From assembly GCA_903873705.1 (NCBI GenBank), contig CAIQPK010000072.1, forward strand, positions 62,001-126,000: a DNA stretch of 64,000 nt, in the 5' to 3' direction. A model generated the notes under the pieces. The model did not search any database. It had not been told where the DNA came from and saw nothing but the letters and a program-made list of their open reading frames with translations. The translations under genes were made by a program, and so were the position numbers. This document shows, piece by piece, positions 17,975 through 28,951 of the stretch (its first letter is position 1; each line of letters starts with the position of its first letter). Origin of the DNA: an uncultured Acidobacteriota bacterium (lineage in GTDB: Bacteria; Acidobacteriota; Terriglobia; Terriglobales; Acidobacteriaceae).

Positions 17975-19036
17975 ATGGCGACGACACCAGTCATACCCAC
18001 TCCCGACGCTCCACGCGCGGTGAAGACCAATCGCATCGGCCTGCAGGTACTGGATTACCGGGGCGGCAAGACGACGTTGTGCGCCGGTTGCGGGCACAAT
18101 GCGATCTCCGAGCGCATCATCGACGCGTTCTATGAAATGGGCGTGCAGCCTGAGCGGGTGATGAAGCTTTCCGGCATCGGGTGCTCATCCAAGAGTCCGG
18201 CTTACTTCATGAACCGCTCGTTCTCATTCAACAGTGTGCACGGGCGCATGCCTTCGGTGGCTACCGGCGCGCTGCTGGCCAACCAGACGATGAAGGCACT
18301 GGGTGTGAGCGGCGATGGCGATACGGCGTCCATCGGCATGGGCCAGTTTGTGCACATGATCCGGCGCAATCTTCCGATCATTTACATCATCGAAGACAAC
18401 GGCGTTTACGGCCTGACGAAGGGTCAGTTTTCGGCGACGGCGGATATCGGGTCGAAGCTGAAGACCGGCGTGGTGAACGACCTGCCTGCGATCGACACGT
18501 GCTCGCTGGCTATCCAGCTGGGCGCGACGTTTGTTGGACGGTCGTTCTCGGGCGACAAGAAGCAGCTGCTGGCGATGCTGAAGGCGGCGATTGCGCATAA
18601 CGGTACGGTCGTGCTCGACGTGATCTCGCCGTGCGTGACGTTCAACGATCACGAAGGTTCGACGCGGAGCTACAAGTACATGCAGGAGCATGACGAGCCG
18701 ATTTCGGAGCTAGGCTTTGTGCCTCACTTCCAGGAGATCGACGTGGAGTACGATCCTGGTACGACGGTGAATGTGCAGATGCACGATGGCAGCCACCTTC
18801 GCTTGCGCAAGCTGCACGAGGATTATGATCCGACCGACCGCGTGAAGGCTGTTTCGTCGCTGATGTCGGCGCATGAGGGCGGCGAAGTGCTGACCGGCGT
18901 GTTCTTCGTCGATCCTAAGAAACCGAGCTTTACGGAGTTGCTGAACCTGGTCGACGAGCCGCTGGGGACACTGCCCGAGTCGCGCACGCGGCCTGGCAAG
19001 GCTGTGCTGGATAGCGTGATGCAGCAGCTGATGTAA
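17975..19036 (+). CDS. korB: 2-oxoglutarate:ferredoxin oxidoreductase, beta subunit
   Basis: A 353-residue TPP- and Fe-S-binding subunit. The cluster ligands are in CAGCGHN (C36, C39) and GIGCSSKSP (C70). The TPP/Mg motif begins GDGD at residues 113-116 and ends at N142 (IIEDNGVYGLTKGQ). A further Cys lies in DVISPCVTFNDHEGSTRSYKY, the KorB family signature. The start codon follows the korA stop directly (TAAATG). The enzyme is oxygen-sensitive in many species but also works in aerobes with an alternative TCA route. No ferredoxin or delta subunit is encoded nearby. A strong terminator ends the operon. Confidence 0.94.
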   Translation: MATTPVIPTPDAPRAVKTNRIGLQVLDYRGGKTTLCAGCGHNAISERIIDAFYEMGVQPERVMKLSGIGCSSKSPAYFMNRSFSFNSVHGRMPSVATGALLANQTMKALGVSGDGDTASIGMGQFVHMIRRNLPIIYIIEDNGVYGLTKGQFSATADIGSKLKTGVVNDLPAIDTCSLAIQLGATFVGRSFSGDKKQLLAMLKAAIAHNGTVVLDVISPCVTFNDHEGSTRSYKYMQEHDEPISELGFVPHFQEIDVEYDPGTTVNVQMHDGSHLRLRKLHEDYDPTDRVKAVSSLMSAHEGGEVLTGVFFVDPKKPSFTELLNLVDEPLGTLPESRTRPGKAVLDSVMQQLM

Positions 19037-19058
19037 TGCGGTAACGATAAATAGAGAG

Positions 19059-19085
19059 AGCCCCGGACAATGTCCGGGGCTTTCG
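19059..19085 (+). terminator. Rho-independent terminator of korAB
   Basis: A perfect stem AGCCCCGGAC.. / ..GTCCGGGGCT with a tiny loop is followed by TTCGCTTTC. It begins 23 bp after the korB stop. Confidence 0.88.
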
Positions 19086-19105
19086 CTTTCGGGGGGGGGA
19101 AGCGG

Positions 19106-19309
19106 CTATCCGCCGGTATGTTCGGCCTCTGCATCAGGCTCAGGGAAGTCGGTGTCGTTGTCTTTAAGTTCGGGGTCCTGGTCGCGGTGGCCGAGCTGTC
19201 CGTTGAGGGTATTTTCGTCGCGGACATTCTTGTCGCCGGGCATGGTGTTGACTTCGACTGCGCCTTTGCCAAGTGCCTCATCGGGACGGGTGGTTTCGGA
19301 AGGGCTCAT
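19106..19309 (-). CDS. Small hydrophilic acidic protein
   Basis: A 67-residue protein rich in Asp, Glu, Asn and Gly, with no Cys and no hydrophobic stretch, so it is probably disordered and cytoplasmic. The ATG at 19309 is preceded by a good ribosome binding site (AAGGAGA, six bases away), which is the main reason for calling it. It sits between the korAB terminator and the large exported-protein operon and shows no relation to either. Similar small hydrophilic stress-type proteins exist in many soil bacteria, but I recognise no family motif. Confidence 0.6.
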   Translation of the reverse strand: MSPSETTRPDEALGKGAVEVNTMPGDKNVRDENTLNGQLGHRDQDPELKDNDTDFPEPDAEAEHTGG

Positions 19310-19422
19310 CGCGTTCTCCTTGGTGTTCCCTGTCTATGATGGCGGGCGCGGAGCAGAGGTAGCCTCGCCCCAAAAGGCTTCAAGGACGGCGTTGGCGTAG
19401 AGTCAAAAAAAAGCGGGATAGT

Positions 19423-22400
19423 TTACTGCGCGGTCTGCACGGTGGAAGCGCCCACGCTGTTGGTGAGCTTTACCTGCACCGAGGCAATGTTGGCGGCGTC
19501 GTCGCTCACGTTGAAGACCTGGGTATAGATGAAAGTGGAGCCGTAGAGGCTGGCGTTCGCGTTGAAGTAGGTGGCGAAAACGGTGGCCACGTCAGCGGAG
19601 AGATCGGTCGTTCCAAGGCTGGCGCCTGATATCGGGGTGAAGTGGAAGTCCGCTTTCACGATGTCGAGCGTGTTGGAGAAGCCGGTGATCGTGACGGTGA
19701 GTTGCTTGCCGCTCTTGGCGAGGGTGGCGACAGTGATGGCGGGGACCGCAGGCGGAACAACGATGACCAGCGGTGTGAGGCTGACTGGCGTTACGTTGAC
19801 TCCGTTGGCGGTCAGCGTAACCGGGACGGTGATGGTAGCGGCGATGGTGCCCGCCTGAACGCCGATGGGCGGAACAACGGTTGTGCCTGCAGGAATGGTG
19901 ACGGTGTAGGTGGTGCCACCCGCCGCGAACTGGACGGCCGGGTCGATGAATCCGGAGGAAACGCCTGAACGGTCGGTGAGGGTGAAGGTCGCGACGATGG
20001 GAAGCGGGTAAGGCGCGGTGAGAGCGAAGTTGAGCGCGGGTTGGGTTCCGGGTGCGGAGGTGGATGGACCAGTAATTGTGGCGCCCGCGGTGGGTGCGCT
20101 GACGATCAGGGTCTGCGCCGCTGTGGTGGCTTGGGTTGTCGGATTGGAGAGGGTGATCTGCAGGGTGCCGGTAGCCGCAAAGTAGGTTGCGGGGATGATG
20201 GCGGTCAGGGTGGTGGGATTGACGAGCGTGGTGGCGATGCTGGTGCCATTGACCCTGGCTACAGTGGTGGCAACGAAGCCCGAGCCGGTGATGGTGATGG
20301 TCTTCGCGGGGTCGCCGATGGTGCCGGTATTGGGGGTGAAGGAGGTAAGCGTGAGGTCGCTGATGACGAGTTGAACGGTCGTCGTTGCGGTGGTGTAATC
20401 GGTCGCGTCGGTCGGCGTATAGGTCACCGATAAGGTCTGTGTTCCGGGGTTGAGAACGGCTCCCGCGGCCGGCGTGTAAACGAAGGTTCCGGGGAGAGCG
20501 GCGCCGGTGACGCCGGTGGCCGTGGCGTTCAATTGGCTTGCGCTGAGGGGTATGCCGTAAGCGATGCTGGCGGGTGTGGGCCAGGTGAGCGTCGGGGTGG
20601 CCTGGGTGACCGTCACGAGGGCGGCCGACTGTGCCGCGGCGTAGTTGCTGCTGGTGGGGGTGAAGACTACGGCGAGCCTCTGGGGCCCGACGCCGAGAAC
20701 GGCTCCGCTGGCGGGTGTGTAGACGAATGTTCCGGGGACAGAGGCGCCGCCGATGCCGGTGGCTGCGGCGTTGAGTTGTTGCGCTCCGAGGGCGGTGCCA
20801 TAGGTGATGGTGCTGACTGCGGGGACCCACGTCAAGGTTGGCGCAGCGGCGTTGACGACCAGCGTTACTGAGCCGGTCGCGGTGGTGTACGTCGCGAGAT
20901 CGGTGGGCGTGAACAGGACGTTGAGGGTCTGCTGGCCGGCGTTGAGAACCGTGCCGAGGTTCGGTGTGTAGGTGAGCGTTCCGGGGACCGTTGCTCCGCC
21001 GACGGGGTTGGTGGCCGTCGCATTGAGCTGGGTTGCGCTGAGTGGGGTGCCATAGGTGATGGCGCCGGGCGTGGGCCAGGTAATGGCCGGAACGATCTTG
21101 TTGACGACCTGGGTGAGCGTGAATGTGGAGCCCGCGAAGATCGTGTCGCCGCTATAGATGACCTGGATGGGGTGCGATCCGGCGGTGAGAGCGCTGGTGG
21201 TGACCGAACCCGTGAGCTGGCTGCCGAGGGTGATGGTACCCAGCGTTATGCCGCCGTCACTGAAGGTGAGCGTGCCCGTCGGAATGTAATTGCCTGAAGT
21301 TGCGGGCAGGACGCTGCCGGTGAAGGTGACGCTATCGCCGACCAGGGAGGGATTCTTCGAGCTGGTGAGGCCGACCGACGAGGCGATGGCGTTGACGATC
21401 TGCGATCCGCTGGCGGTGGTGGCGTTGAAGTTGATGTTGCCGGGCCATGCGGCGGCGACGGGCGTCGTTCCGGCGGGTAGTTGGAAAGATTGCGAAACGG
21501 CGGTCGCTGAGCCGCTGACGAGGTTGACGGTGAGGGAGACTCCGTTGGCGCCGGTGGTGGCGGTGTAGATGTCTGCGTGGCCATCGCCGTTGGCGTCGAC
21601 TGCGCCGTAGATACTGGAGGGCGCGGATGTGGCGAGGCCGGCGTAGCTGGGAGTGAAGTTGCCGGTGCCGTCGTTCGCGAGGACGCTGAGGGTGGAACCG
21701 TTGAAGGCGAGGAGGTCCGAAGTGGCGCCGACGAAGGAGGCAGATACAGCGCTGGATAGGCCGGAAACGAGGACCTTGGTGGGAGTGGCGAAGGAAAAGA
21801 CTCCGCCGGAGCTGGTGTTTTGCGCAAGGTAGATGCCAGCTGCTGTGCCCGTATCGACTACGGCTACATCGGGGGACGAGCCGCCGAAGAAGTTGCCGAC
21901 CATGATGGTTTGGTCGACGACGGCTGGATAGTTGCCAACGGGGATCGAGGTGTCGAGCAGGGTGACGCCGTTGATTGAGGTGCCGAAGGTGCCGTTGTGC
22001 TTATTAGCGAAGATGTCGACGGAGTTGGCGCCTTGACTGGAAAAGTTGGCCAGCGCGAGGTCGGGGTAACCATCCTGGTCGACGTCTATGGCTACGGGGG
22101 AGGTGTAGGAAGCTCCCTGGAGCGGCGTTACCGTTGCGGCTGAGAAGGTGCCATCGCCTTTGCCGGGGATCATGTAGATGGCCTGGCCAGAGGTAACGCC
22201 GGTGGCTCCGGCTGCGGCGAGGTCGAGGATGTTGTCGTGATTGAAGTCGGCGGCTACGAGGCCGGAGAGGCCGGGGAAAGATGCGGTGTTGGTAAATGTG
22301 CCGTCGCCGTTGTTGATCAGGACATAGATGGTGTAGACGGTAGGTGTGTTTGCTCCGGTGCAGGTGATGGCGAGATCGGCGAAACCGTCGCCGTTGAAGT

Positions 22401-22737
22401 CGCCCGCCACTACGCCTGCGGGGATGATGGCTGAGCAACCGGCGGGGGCTGAGACGAGGCGGGCGACGGGGTTGAAGGTGCCGTAGGGAACGGCTCCGTA
22501 GGAGAGCGTGAAGGTGGTCTTGCCGGAGGGGACGAGGGTGTCCGGGATGCCATCGTGATTGAAGTCGGCGATGACCAGACCGCCGTTGGTGGATTGTGCG
22601 GTCAAGGTGGCCGGTGCTGCCAGAGTGGCGAGCAGGGTCAATGCCGCGAGGCTTCGCGATGCGAGATGACGGTGACGCGCCGCCGCGATGACTCGCGAGA
22701 GGGTGAAGCGGCGGATTGTGTTCATCGTCATCATCAA
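19423..22737 (-). CDS. Secreted FG-GAP / Ig-like repeat / IPT domain protein
   Basis: A 1104-residue exported protein. The signal peptide (about residues 25-48) ends TLTAQS. Residues about 50-430 are FG-GAP/VCBS repeats with Ca-binding DxDxDGxxD-like loops (ADFNHDGIPD, GDFNGDGFADLAI, VDQDGYPDLALAN), likely a seven-bladed propeller. Residues about 455-550 form an Ig-like domain (SVTFTGSVLP). Three MBG-type repeats of about 85 residues follow (TWPTPASIAYGIPLSASQLNAT), then an IPT/TIG-like domain (LTSFTPNTGTIGDPAKTITITGSGF) and a beta-rich C terminus. It is the last gene of a four-gene minus-strand unit, 27 bp after the giant Ig protein. It is probably a surface or extracellular binding protein; the ligand is unknown. 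Confidence 0.85.
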   Translation of the reverse strand: MMMTMNTIRRFTLSRVIAAARHRHLASRSLAALTLLATLAAPATLTAQSTNGGLVIADFNHDGIPDTLVPSGKTTFTLSYGAVPYGTFNPVARLVSAPAGCSAIIPAGVVAGDFNGDGFADLAITCTGANTPTVYTIYVLINNGDGTFTNTASFPGLSGLVAADFNHDNILDLAAAGATGVTSGQAIYMIPGKGDGTFSAATVTPLQGASYTSPVAIDVDQDGYPDLALANFSSQGANSVDIFANKHNGTFGTSINGVTLLDTSIPVGNYPAVVDQTIMVGNFFGGSSPDVAVVDTGTAAGIYLAQNTSSGGVFSFATPTKVLVSGLSSAVSASFVGATSDLLAFNGSTLSVLANDGTGNFTPSYAGLATSAPSSIYGAVDANGDGHADIYTATTGANGVSLTVNLVSGSATAVSQSFQLPAGTTPVAAAWPGNINFNATTASGSQIVNAIASSVGLTSSKNPSLVGDSVTFTGSVLPATSGNYIPTGTLTFSDGGITLGTITLGSQLTGSVTTSALTAGSHPIQVIYSGDTIFAGSTFTLTQVVNKIVPAITWPTPGAITYGTPLSATQLNATATNPVGGATVPGTLTYTPNLGTVLNAGQQTLNVLFTPTDLATYTTATGSVTLVVNAAAPTLTWVPAVSTITYGTALGAQQLNAAATGIGGASVPGTFVYTPASGAVLGVGPQRLAVVFTPTSSNYAAAQSAALVTVTQATPTLTWPTPASIAYGIPLSASQLNATATGVTGAALPGTFVYTPAAGAVLNPGTQTLSVTYTPTDATDYTTATTTVQLVISDLTLTSFTPNTGTIGDPAKTITITGSGFVATTVARVNGTSIATTLVNPTTLTAIIPATYFAATGTLQITLSNPTTQATTAAQTLIVSAPTAGATITGPSTSAPGTQPALNFALTAPYPLPIVATFTLTDRSGVSSGFIDPAVQFAAGGTTYTVTIPAGTTVVPPIGVQAGTIAATITVPVTLTANGVNVTPVSLTPLVIVVPPAVPAITVATLAKSGKQLTVTITGFSNTLDIVKADFHFTPISGASLGTTDLSADVATVFATYFNANASLYGSTFIYTQVFNVSDDAANIASVQVKLTNSVGASTVQTAQ

Positions 22738-22764
22738 AACTGCACCTTCAAAAAGCAGAGTGAG

Positions 22765-25380
22765 TTACTGCACCGTTGCGTTGATTTGTTGATATTGCGA
22801 TGGCGTGCTGAATCCGGCCGGGACGCCGATAGTGATCGTGCTGGTTCCAGCGGCTGCGGGCTTGAACGTTGTCTGCATGTACGACTCGTTGCCGTTGAAG
22901 ATAAGCGGGCTGGTGGTGATGGTGCCGACGCTGGTGTTGGAGCTCGTGAGCGGCACGCTGGTACCGCCGAGGCCGGGGTTGACCGTCACATTGGTCGTGT
23001 AATAGGTCAGCGTTCCGGGGTTCAGGATGGTGGGGTAAATCGTCAGCGTTGTGGGCGTGGCAGTAGCAGTGGTGTTCAGGCCACCGCTGTAGCTTCCGGC
23101 GAAGGTGAAGCCGGAGGGATAGACCGTTACATTGCCGACACCGTTGGTGTAGCCCGCAGCGGAAGCGGTGATGGTGGTGGTGCCTGTGGTCTGGCCCTGG
23201 ACGTAGATCGTCGGCAAGTTGCCTGAGGAGGTGACGTTGGTAAACGTGAGGGTGGTGCCTCCGACCACGGTGCCGCTCTTGGATATGGTGGCGATGGCGG
23301 GTCCGTTGCTGGTGACGGTGACCGTGACCGGATTGGGCGGCGCGACGGGGAGGGTGACGCTGATGGACGATTGCAGATTTGCGCCGGTGATGACGTTGCT
23401 TACGGACAGGACGGGAGCCGTAACCGTGGCGGTGAATTGCGTGTATTGCGACGGGGTGCTGAAGTTGACCGGGGTGCCGATGGCTATGGTCGATGTGCCC
23501 GCCGAGGCCGGCTGGAAGGTGGTCTGCTTGTAGTTATCGTTGGCGTTGAAGACCAGGGGGCTGGCGGAGATGCTGCCAACGACGGTGTTGGAACTGGTTA
23601 CGGGAACGGTGACTGCTCCGGCGCCCGGGCTAACGGACGTGTTGTCGGAGTAATAGGCGAGTGTTCCCGGGTTCAGAATTGTGGGGTAGACCGTCAGCGC
23701 TGTGGCCGAGGAGAACGTTGTAGTGGTGAGGCCGGAGTTATAGCTGCCGGAGAAGCCGAAGCCTGAGGGGTAGACGTTGACGGTGGCCGTGGCACTGGTG
23801 AAGCCGGGCGCGGAAACGGTCAGCGTCGTTGATCCAAGCGCCTGTCCCTGGACGTAGATGTTGGGGATGTAGCCGGCGCTGGTGATGCCGGTAAAGGTCA
23901 ACGATGTTCCGCCCACGACCGTACCGCTCTTGGAGATCATTGCGATGGCGGGTCCGTTGCTCGTGACGGTTACCGTGACGCCACCTGGGGGTGGGGTTAC
24001 CGGGAGCGAGACGTTGACGATGTTCTGCAGGTTTACGCCGGTGACAACGTTGTTGATGCTCAGCACGGGTGCAGAGACCGTTGCGGTGAACTTCACGTAT
24101 TGACTTGGTGTGCTGAATCCTGTCGGTGTGGCTAGCGTGATGTCGGTTGTGCCGGCCGAACTGGGTTGGAACGAGCTGGGCTGATAGTTGTCACCAGCGT
24201 TGAAGGTGACGGGGCTGGTGGTCACGGTACCGACGCTGGTGTTTGAGCTGCCCAGGCTGACGGCGATGGGCGGGAGGCCAGGGCTTATCTGGGTGTTGTC
24301 TGTGTAATAGGTCAGCGTGGTTGGGTTGAGGATGGTGGGATAGATGTAAAGCGGGGATGCCGTCGAGAAGGTAGTGGTGGAGAGGCCGGAGTTGTAGCTG
24401 CCAGCAAAGGTGAAGCCTGACGGGTACACGTTGACGTTGCTGGTGGCGGTGTTGAAGCCCGGAGCGGAGACGGTGAGCGTCGTTGTTCCGAGTGCCTGTC
24501 CCTGAACGTAGATGCTGGGGATATAGCCGGCGCTCGTGATGCCGGTGAAGGTCAGGGTGGTTCCACCGACGACGGTACCGCTCTTGGAGATGGTGGCGAT
24601 GGATGGGCCGTTGCTGGTGACCGTGACGGTAACACCGCCTGCGGGTGGCGTTACAGGGAGCGAGACGTTGACGACGTTTTCAAAATTGACGCCGGTGACG
24701 ACGTTGCTGATGCTGAGGTCCGGAGCGGAGACGGTCGCCGTAAATTTGATGTATTGTGAGGGAGTGCTGAAGCCGGAGGGAGCAGCCAGCGAGATATCTG
24801 CGGTGCCGGCTGTGCTGGGCTGGAAGGTGGTCTGCTGATAGCTGTCGCCGCCATGGTAGACGATGGGCGAGGTGGTGATGGTTCCGGTGGTCGTATTGGA
24901 ACTGGAGAGGCTGACGTTGACGGTGCCCGCTCCCGGACTGACGTAGGTGTTGTTGGTGTAGTAGGTCAGGGTGGTGGGATTGAGGATGGTTGGGTAGACC
25001 GTCAGAGTGGTCGGTGCGGAGAACGTGGTGGTCGACAGCCCACCGTTGTATGACCCGGCGAAGGTAAAGCCGGACGGGTAGACGGTAACTTTGCCCGAAG
25101 CGCTGGTGTATCCCGGCGCCGATACTGTGAGGGTCGTGCTGCCCAGTGTTTGGCCTTGCACATAGAAGGTGGGCAGGTATCCGCTGGAGGTGACGTTGGT
25201 GAAGGTGATCGAGGACGTACCGACTGCAGTCGGGCTCTTGGAAAGGAGGGCGACCGATGGGTCGTTGCTGGTAATGGTGACGGTTATCGGGCTGGGCGGT
25301 ACGACGGGAAGGGAAACGTTGTTCGTGTTTTCGAGATTCAAGCCGGTGATGACATCGCTGATGGTCAATTTGCTGCTGAC
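22765..25380. repeat. Four ~655-bp tandem coding repeats
   Basis: The 3' part of the giant Ig gene repeats four times with a period of about 655 bp. The second and third units are the most alike, suggesting recent duplication or gene conversion; the first is the most diverged. Confidence 0.8.
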
Positions 25381-27792
25381 GGTAACCCCTAATGTCGCTT
25401 CAGCGACGCCGGGGGTATTTGCGCGGATGATGGTGCTGGTTCCTTCGAGTACGCCGGTGACGGGCACGACGGCGCTGGTCTGTCCTTGCGGTATGGTCAC
25501 GCTGGATGGGACGGTGACCTTGGTGGGATCGTCTGATGTGAGCGAGAAGGTGAGTCCGCCAGCCTGCGCCGGGGCAGAGATGTTTAACCTTGCTGCGCTC
25601 GATGTGGCCAGATTCACGGAGAGGTTGGCGGGGCTGAACGTGGCGTTTACCGTCACGTTTATGGTGCGTGTATCCGGAGCGTAGCCCTGGGCTGTTGCTG
25701 TGATGGTGGTGGTGCCGATAGCGATGCCGACGATTTGCGGATTCGCAGCAGCGGTCTGTTGTCCGGCGGGGACGAATACGCTCGACGTGATAGTGGCGGC
25801 ATTCGGGTTGCTGCTGGTGAAGTTGATGGTGACGCCGCCTGCCGGTGCAACCGCGCCAAGGCTGAGGGCGAGGCTGACGGTCTGGCCCGGAGCTACTGAA
25901 GAGATGGTGCCGAGGCTGACCAGCGAGTAGGTTGCGGTGACCTGTGCCGAGCCTGCCAGATAATTTGGCGCGCTGGCGGTGATGGTCGCAAGGCCTGGGC
26001 CCACGCCCGTGTAGGTAAAGGAGCCGGTTGTTCCGCCGGCGGGCACGTTGACGGTGGCGGGCGAGACGGTGACGTTCGATGTTGGATTGCTGGTCAAGCT
26101 CACGGTGAGGCCGTTAGGGGTGGGGGCGGGGTGGCTCAGCGTGAATGTTCCGGGCAGCGTGGAGGTGACGCCGATCAAGGCGTCGAAGAGCTTGACGGAG
26201 ATGGGATACGGCGTGATGTTGAAGGGGCTGCTGGTGGCTGATGTGAGGCCGGGGCTCGATGCGCGGAGGGTGTAGAAATTCGCGATGGCATTGAGGCTGA
26301 GGTCGGAGAAAGTGGCTATACCGTTTACGGCGTTGACGGTGGTGGTTCCGCTCAAGCTGGCATCGCCGGGATTGTTGGCGATGTTCATGCTGACCGGCGC
26401 GGTGGAATTGGTGATGGTGTTGCCATTCTGGTCGAGCACGGCAACGGTGATGGGGGGCGCGATGGGGGTGCTCGTGGCGGCGGTGGTGGGTTGTACGACG
26501 AAGGCCACGCTGGTCGGTGTGGGAATGAAGATGGTGTAGGTGTTGGAGGCGGACGCACTGGGCAAGATGCCGGGACCGATGGCGATGGCGTTGACGGTGG
26601 TGCTGGTCGAAATCGCAATGGGCCCGGAGTAGGGGGGCGAAGTGCCGCTTGGGGTCGAGCCATCGAGGGTGTAGTAAATCGCCGCGCCGGGTGTGCTGTC
26701 CGTGATGGTGACGGGGACGGCACTCGGATAGGTGCCGCCTGCGGGTGCGATGACGGGGGTGGCGGTGACGGGGATCTGGGTGGCCGTGGTTTGGGGGACG
26801 AGTGTGGCGGTGGCGTCGAGTTTGAGGGCGCCGGTGGAGATGGTGTTGGCACCCGCGGTGAAGGTGACGACGCCGGAGGGGGCGCCGGGTTCAGGCAGCG
26901 CACTGGCTGCTGGGTCCTTCTTGAACTGGGCGGAAAGGGTGGTGGTACCGGTGGTGGTAACTGGGGTTGGCGTAGCTGTAATGGAACTAACGCTGGCCAC
27001 GAGGGCTTTTACGGTGAGTGTTACGGCGGCTCCGCCTGCGCTGCACAGATTGCCGACGTTGCAGAGGGTGAGCGCTGCGGTAGTTCCTGCCGGCGATGAG
27101 GCCAGGGCTGCCGGAACGGGGAAGGCGAGCGCGGTTGGCGACAGGAGTTTCGGTGTGATGGTGCCGAAGGAGCCCACGGTAACCTGCGTCAACGAGGAGA
27201 AGCTGCTGCCGGTCAAGACGACGTTGTAAGGCGGCGCCTGGATGCTGGTTGCGGGGTTGGTGCGGGGGATGCTCGTGGGCGTGGTGGAGGCGGCCAGAAT
27301 GGGTTCGGCGATGGGTTCAGAGAAGGTGTTGGTGAGGGTCGAATCGACCGTTCCGCTGCACACCGTGCCCGTCGTGACGATGGCGAGCGAAGCAGGGAAA
27401 GCGTAGCCGTTGTTGGCGGTGAACTGGGCGGCGGGAATGCCCTGGATGGTCGACGCCGGGAGCGCGATGGTGGTTGCGCCACCTACGGAGGCTGGGGTGA
27501 TGGCTGAGGTGCTGCCGTAGCCGGTGTAGAAGCAGACCTGGTAGGTGCCGAGGGTAAAGTCGGGGAGTTTACCGGTTATGGCCAGCGTTGCTCCGTTGGC
27601 GCCAGCGCCGATGAACGAAGGGCTGGCGGACTGGATGGAATACGTCTGTGCTTGCAACTGGGGCAGCGCCACCGCCAGCGCAAAGAGGTACAGGAACCAG
27701 CGCGACAAGCAATGCAACAAGGGAGAGCGGCGTTCGCGGATATGTGCTGTCCGCGAAGCAGTTGCTATCCGAGTTGGCCGAGTTGCTGTCAT
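22765..27792 (-). CDS. Giant exported Ig-like protein with four ~218-residue tandem repeats
   Basis: About 1675 residues. The frame can extend to 27897, but ATG 27792 has an AGGGAAG site just upstream and avoids overlap with the preceding gene, so I use it. After a short basic region, a hydrophobic signal ([19 protein letters not shown]) directs export. The first third has IPT-like domains and a chitobiase/CHB-like Ig segment ([25 protein letters not shown]). The middle has several Ig-like beta domains. The last ~870 residues are four tandem repeats of about 218 residues, each with [57 protein letters not shown] and FSTPSQY blocks. There is no membrane anchor or cell-wall signal at the C terminus. 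It is likely a long fibre or adhesin-like structure. Confidence 0.85.
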   Translation of the reverse strand: MTATRPTRIATASRTAHIRERRSPLLHCLSRWFLYLFALAVALPQLQAQTYSIQSASPSFIGAGANGATLAITGKLPDFTLGTYQVCFYTGYGSTSAITPASVGGATTIALPASTIQGIPAAQFTANNGYAFPASLAIVTTGTVCSGTVDSTLTNTFSEPIAEPILAASTTPTSIPRTNPATSIQAPPYNVVLTGSSFSSLTQVTVGSFGTITPKLLSPTALAFPVPAALASSPAGTTAALTLCNVGNLCSAGGAAVTLTVKALVASVSSITATPTPVTTTGTTTLSAQFKKDPAASALPEPGAPSGVVTFTAGANTISTGALKLDATATLVPQTTATQIPVTATPVIAPAGGTYPSAVPVTITDSTPGAAIYYTLDGSTPSGTSPPYSGPIAISTSTTVNAIAIGPGILPSASASNTYTIFIPTPTSVAFVVQPTTAATSTPIAPPITVAVLDQNGNTITNSTAPVSMNIANNPGDASLSGTTTVNAVNGIATFSDLSLNAIANFYTLRASSPGLTSATSSPFNITPYPISVKLFDALIGVTSTLPGTFTLSHPAPTPNGLTVSLTSNPTSNVTVSPATVNVPAGGTTGSFTYTGVGPGLATITASAPNYLAGSAQVTATYSLVSLGTISSVAPGQTVSLALSLGAVAPAGGVTINFTSSNPNAATITSSVFVPAGQQTAAANPQIVGIAIGTTTITATAQGYAPDTRTINVTVNATFSPANLSVNLATSSAARLNISAPAQAGGLTFSLTSDDPTKVTVPSSVTIPQGQTSAVVPVTGVLEGTSTIIRANTPGVAEATLGVTVSSKLTISDVITGLNLENTNNVSLPVVPPSPITVTITSNDPSVALLSKSPTAVGTSSITFTNVTSSGYLPTFYVQGQTLGSTTLTVSAPGYTSASGKVTVYPSGFTFAGSYNGGLSTTTFSAPTTLTVYPTILNPTTLTYYTNNTYVSPGAGTVNVSLSSSNTTTGTITTSPIVYHGGDSYQQTTFQPSTAGTADISLAAPSGFSTPSQYIKFTATVSAPDLSISNVVTGVNFENVVNVSLPVTPPAGGVTVTVTSNGPSIATISKSGTVVGGTTLTFTGITSAGYIPSIYVQGQALGTTTLTVSAPGFNTATSNVNVYPSGFTFAGSYNSGLSTTTFSTASPLYIYPTILNPTTLTYYTDNTQISPGLPPIAVSLGSSNTSVGTVTTSPVTFNAGDNYQPSSFQPSSAGTTDITLATPTGFSTPSQYVKFTATVSAPVLSINNVVTGVNLQNIVNVSLPVTPPPGGVTVTVTSNGPAIAMISKSGTVVGGTSLTFTGITSAGYIPNIYVQGQALGSTTLTVSAPGFTSATATVNVYPSGFGFSGSYNSGLTTTTFSSATALTVYPTILNPGTLAYYSDNTSVSPGAGAVTVPVTSSNTVVGSISASPLVFNANDNYKQTTFQPASAGTSTIAIGTPVNFSTPSQYTQFTATVTAPVLSVSNVITGANLQSSISVTLPVAPPNPVTVTVTSNGPAIATISKSGTVVGGTTLTFTNVTSSGNLPTIYVQGQTTGTTTITASAAGYTNGVGNVTVYPSGFTFAGSYSGGLNTTATATPTTLTIYPTILNPGTLTYYTTNVTVNPGLGGTSVPLTSSNTSVGTITTSPLIFNGNESYMQTTFKPAAAGTSTITIGVPAGFSTPSQYQQINATVQ

Positions 27793-27824
27793 TACTTCCC
27801 TGGACGTGCGTACTGAAAAAGCCA

Positions 27825-28871
27825 CTACCGTGATCCCCTGGCGATGGCGGGAACGAAGAGCATTTGTGGCGTGGCGCTGCTGAGATCGAGCGTCCACAGT
27901 GGGCCGCCGTAAAGGGCATTCACGCGAAACGCGAGACCGCCGGAGAGAGCGTTGAGCTGGGAAGGCTGGCAGGCGCAGGCGATGCGCGTGGTGGCGGCAG
28001 AGGCGGAGAGGTCAACGCGGAGCAGTGCGGCGTCGCCGCCGTTGGCGATGATGGCCCAGTGGCCGTCCTGTGAAGCTGCTATGGCCGCGGGTTGATTCAG
28101 GCCGGTTACGGTTAGCGTTTGCAGGGCCGCTGCGCGGTTGATGGAGCGTACGAGGGAGACGGTATTGGCGGCGCTGTCGGCGATGAGGAGATTTTCCGTT
28201 CCGGGAACGAAGTTGATGCTGCTTGCCGCTGAGACGGTTGCTATGCGGGAGAACTGGCCGTTTGCCGAAAGTGCACCGACGCCGGCCGGCGTTGCTGACG
28301 AAACCATGGCGATGGCGCCGGAGTCGCTGACCACGGCGGAAGCGATGGTGGTGCCGGCGGCCAGTGGGATGGCCTGGACCTGAGCAGCTGAAGGCAGGCC
28401 GGTAACCAGCGCGAGCGACGAGCCACCGGCGGCGTAAACGATCGCGGTGCGTCCGGACGATGCCAGAACAATGTGCGCATTGGCGGGCATGCCGTCAGCA
28501 ACGTGGAGCGACTGCGATTGGGGCAGGTTGAAAGCGAAGAGTGAGCCCGACGCGTCTTCCAGCAACGCAGAGCTGCCCGCCGACGAAGCGTCACCGGCAA
28601 CGTAGACGCCCGCAGGAACGAGGGACGCGCTGACCTGCGCTGATCCGCGCACGCCGAGCAGGGCGCGCAGGGTGCCATCGGTTGGGGAAAAGACGTACCC
28701 CAGGACCGCTCCCGTGGGTACTCCCGAAGTTGGTGCGGCGGCGTTGGGAAGCACATTGGCAACCCCGGATCCACAGCCCGCCAGCGACAGCGCGCAACAC
28801 AGACCGGCCGCGGCTGCGAGCCAGCGCGTGGGCGCGGTGGGGTCGTATCGAGTTGGTGTGCCGATGGCCAT
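27825..28871 (-). CDS. Exported lipoprotein with beta-propeller-like repeats
   Basis: A 348-residue protein. The N terminus ends in the lipobox LAGC (cleavage before the Cys at about residue 33), preceded by a hydrophobic segment ([11 protein letters not shown]), so it is a membrane-anchored lipoprotein. The rest has repeating short beta units ([52 protein letters not shown]), like YVTN/NHL-type propellers. A CAC-rich stretch (RIACACQ) lies near the C terminus. It lies 32 bp upstream of the giant Ig gene and 80 bp downstream of the Big-1 protein, so it belongs to the same unit and might anchor or read out the fibre. Ligand unknown. Confidence 0.78.
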   Translation of the reverse strand: MAIGTPTRYDPTAPTRWLAAAAGLCCALSLAGCGSGVANVLPNAAAPTSGVPTGAVLGYVFSPTDGTLRALLGVRGSAQVSASLVPAGVYVAGDASSAGSSALLEDASGSLFAFNLPQSQSLHVADGMPANAHIVLASSGRTAIVYAAGGSSLALVTGLPSAAQVQAIPLAAGTTIASAVVSDSGAIAMVSSATPAGVGALSANGQFSRIATVSAASSINFVPGTENLLIADSAANTVSLVRSINRAAALQTLTVTGLNQPAAIAASQDGHWAIIANGGDAALLRVDLSASAATTRIACACQPSQLNALSGGLAFRVNALYGGPLWTLDLSSATPQMLFVPAIARGSR

Positions 28872-28951
28872 AAGTTCCCGTTACTGCGTAAATCCAATGC
28901 GTTCGCGATGCTGAATAGCTGCGTCAACCTTGCGGCGGACGATGAGAGAGG

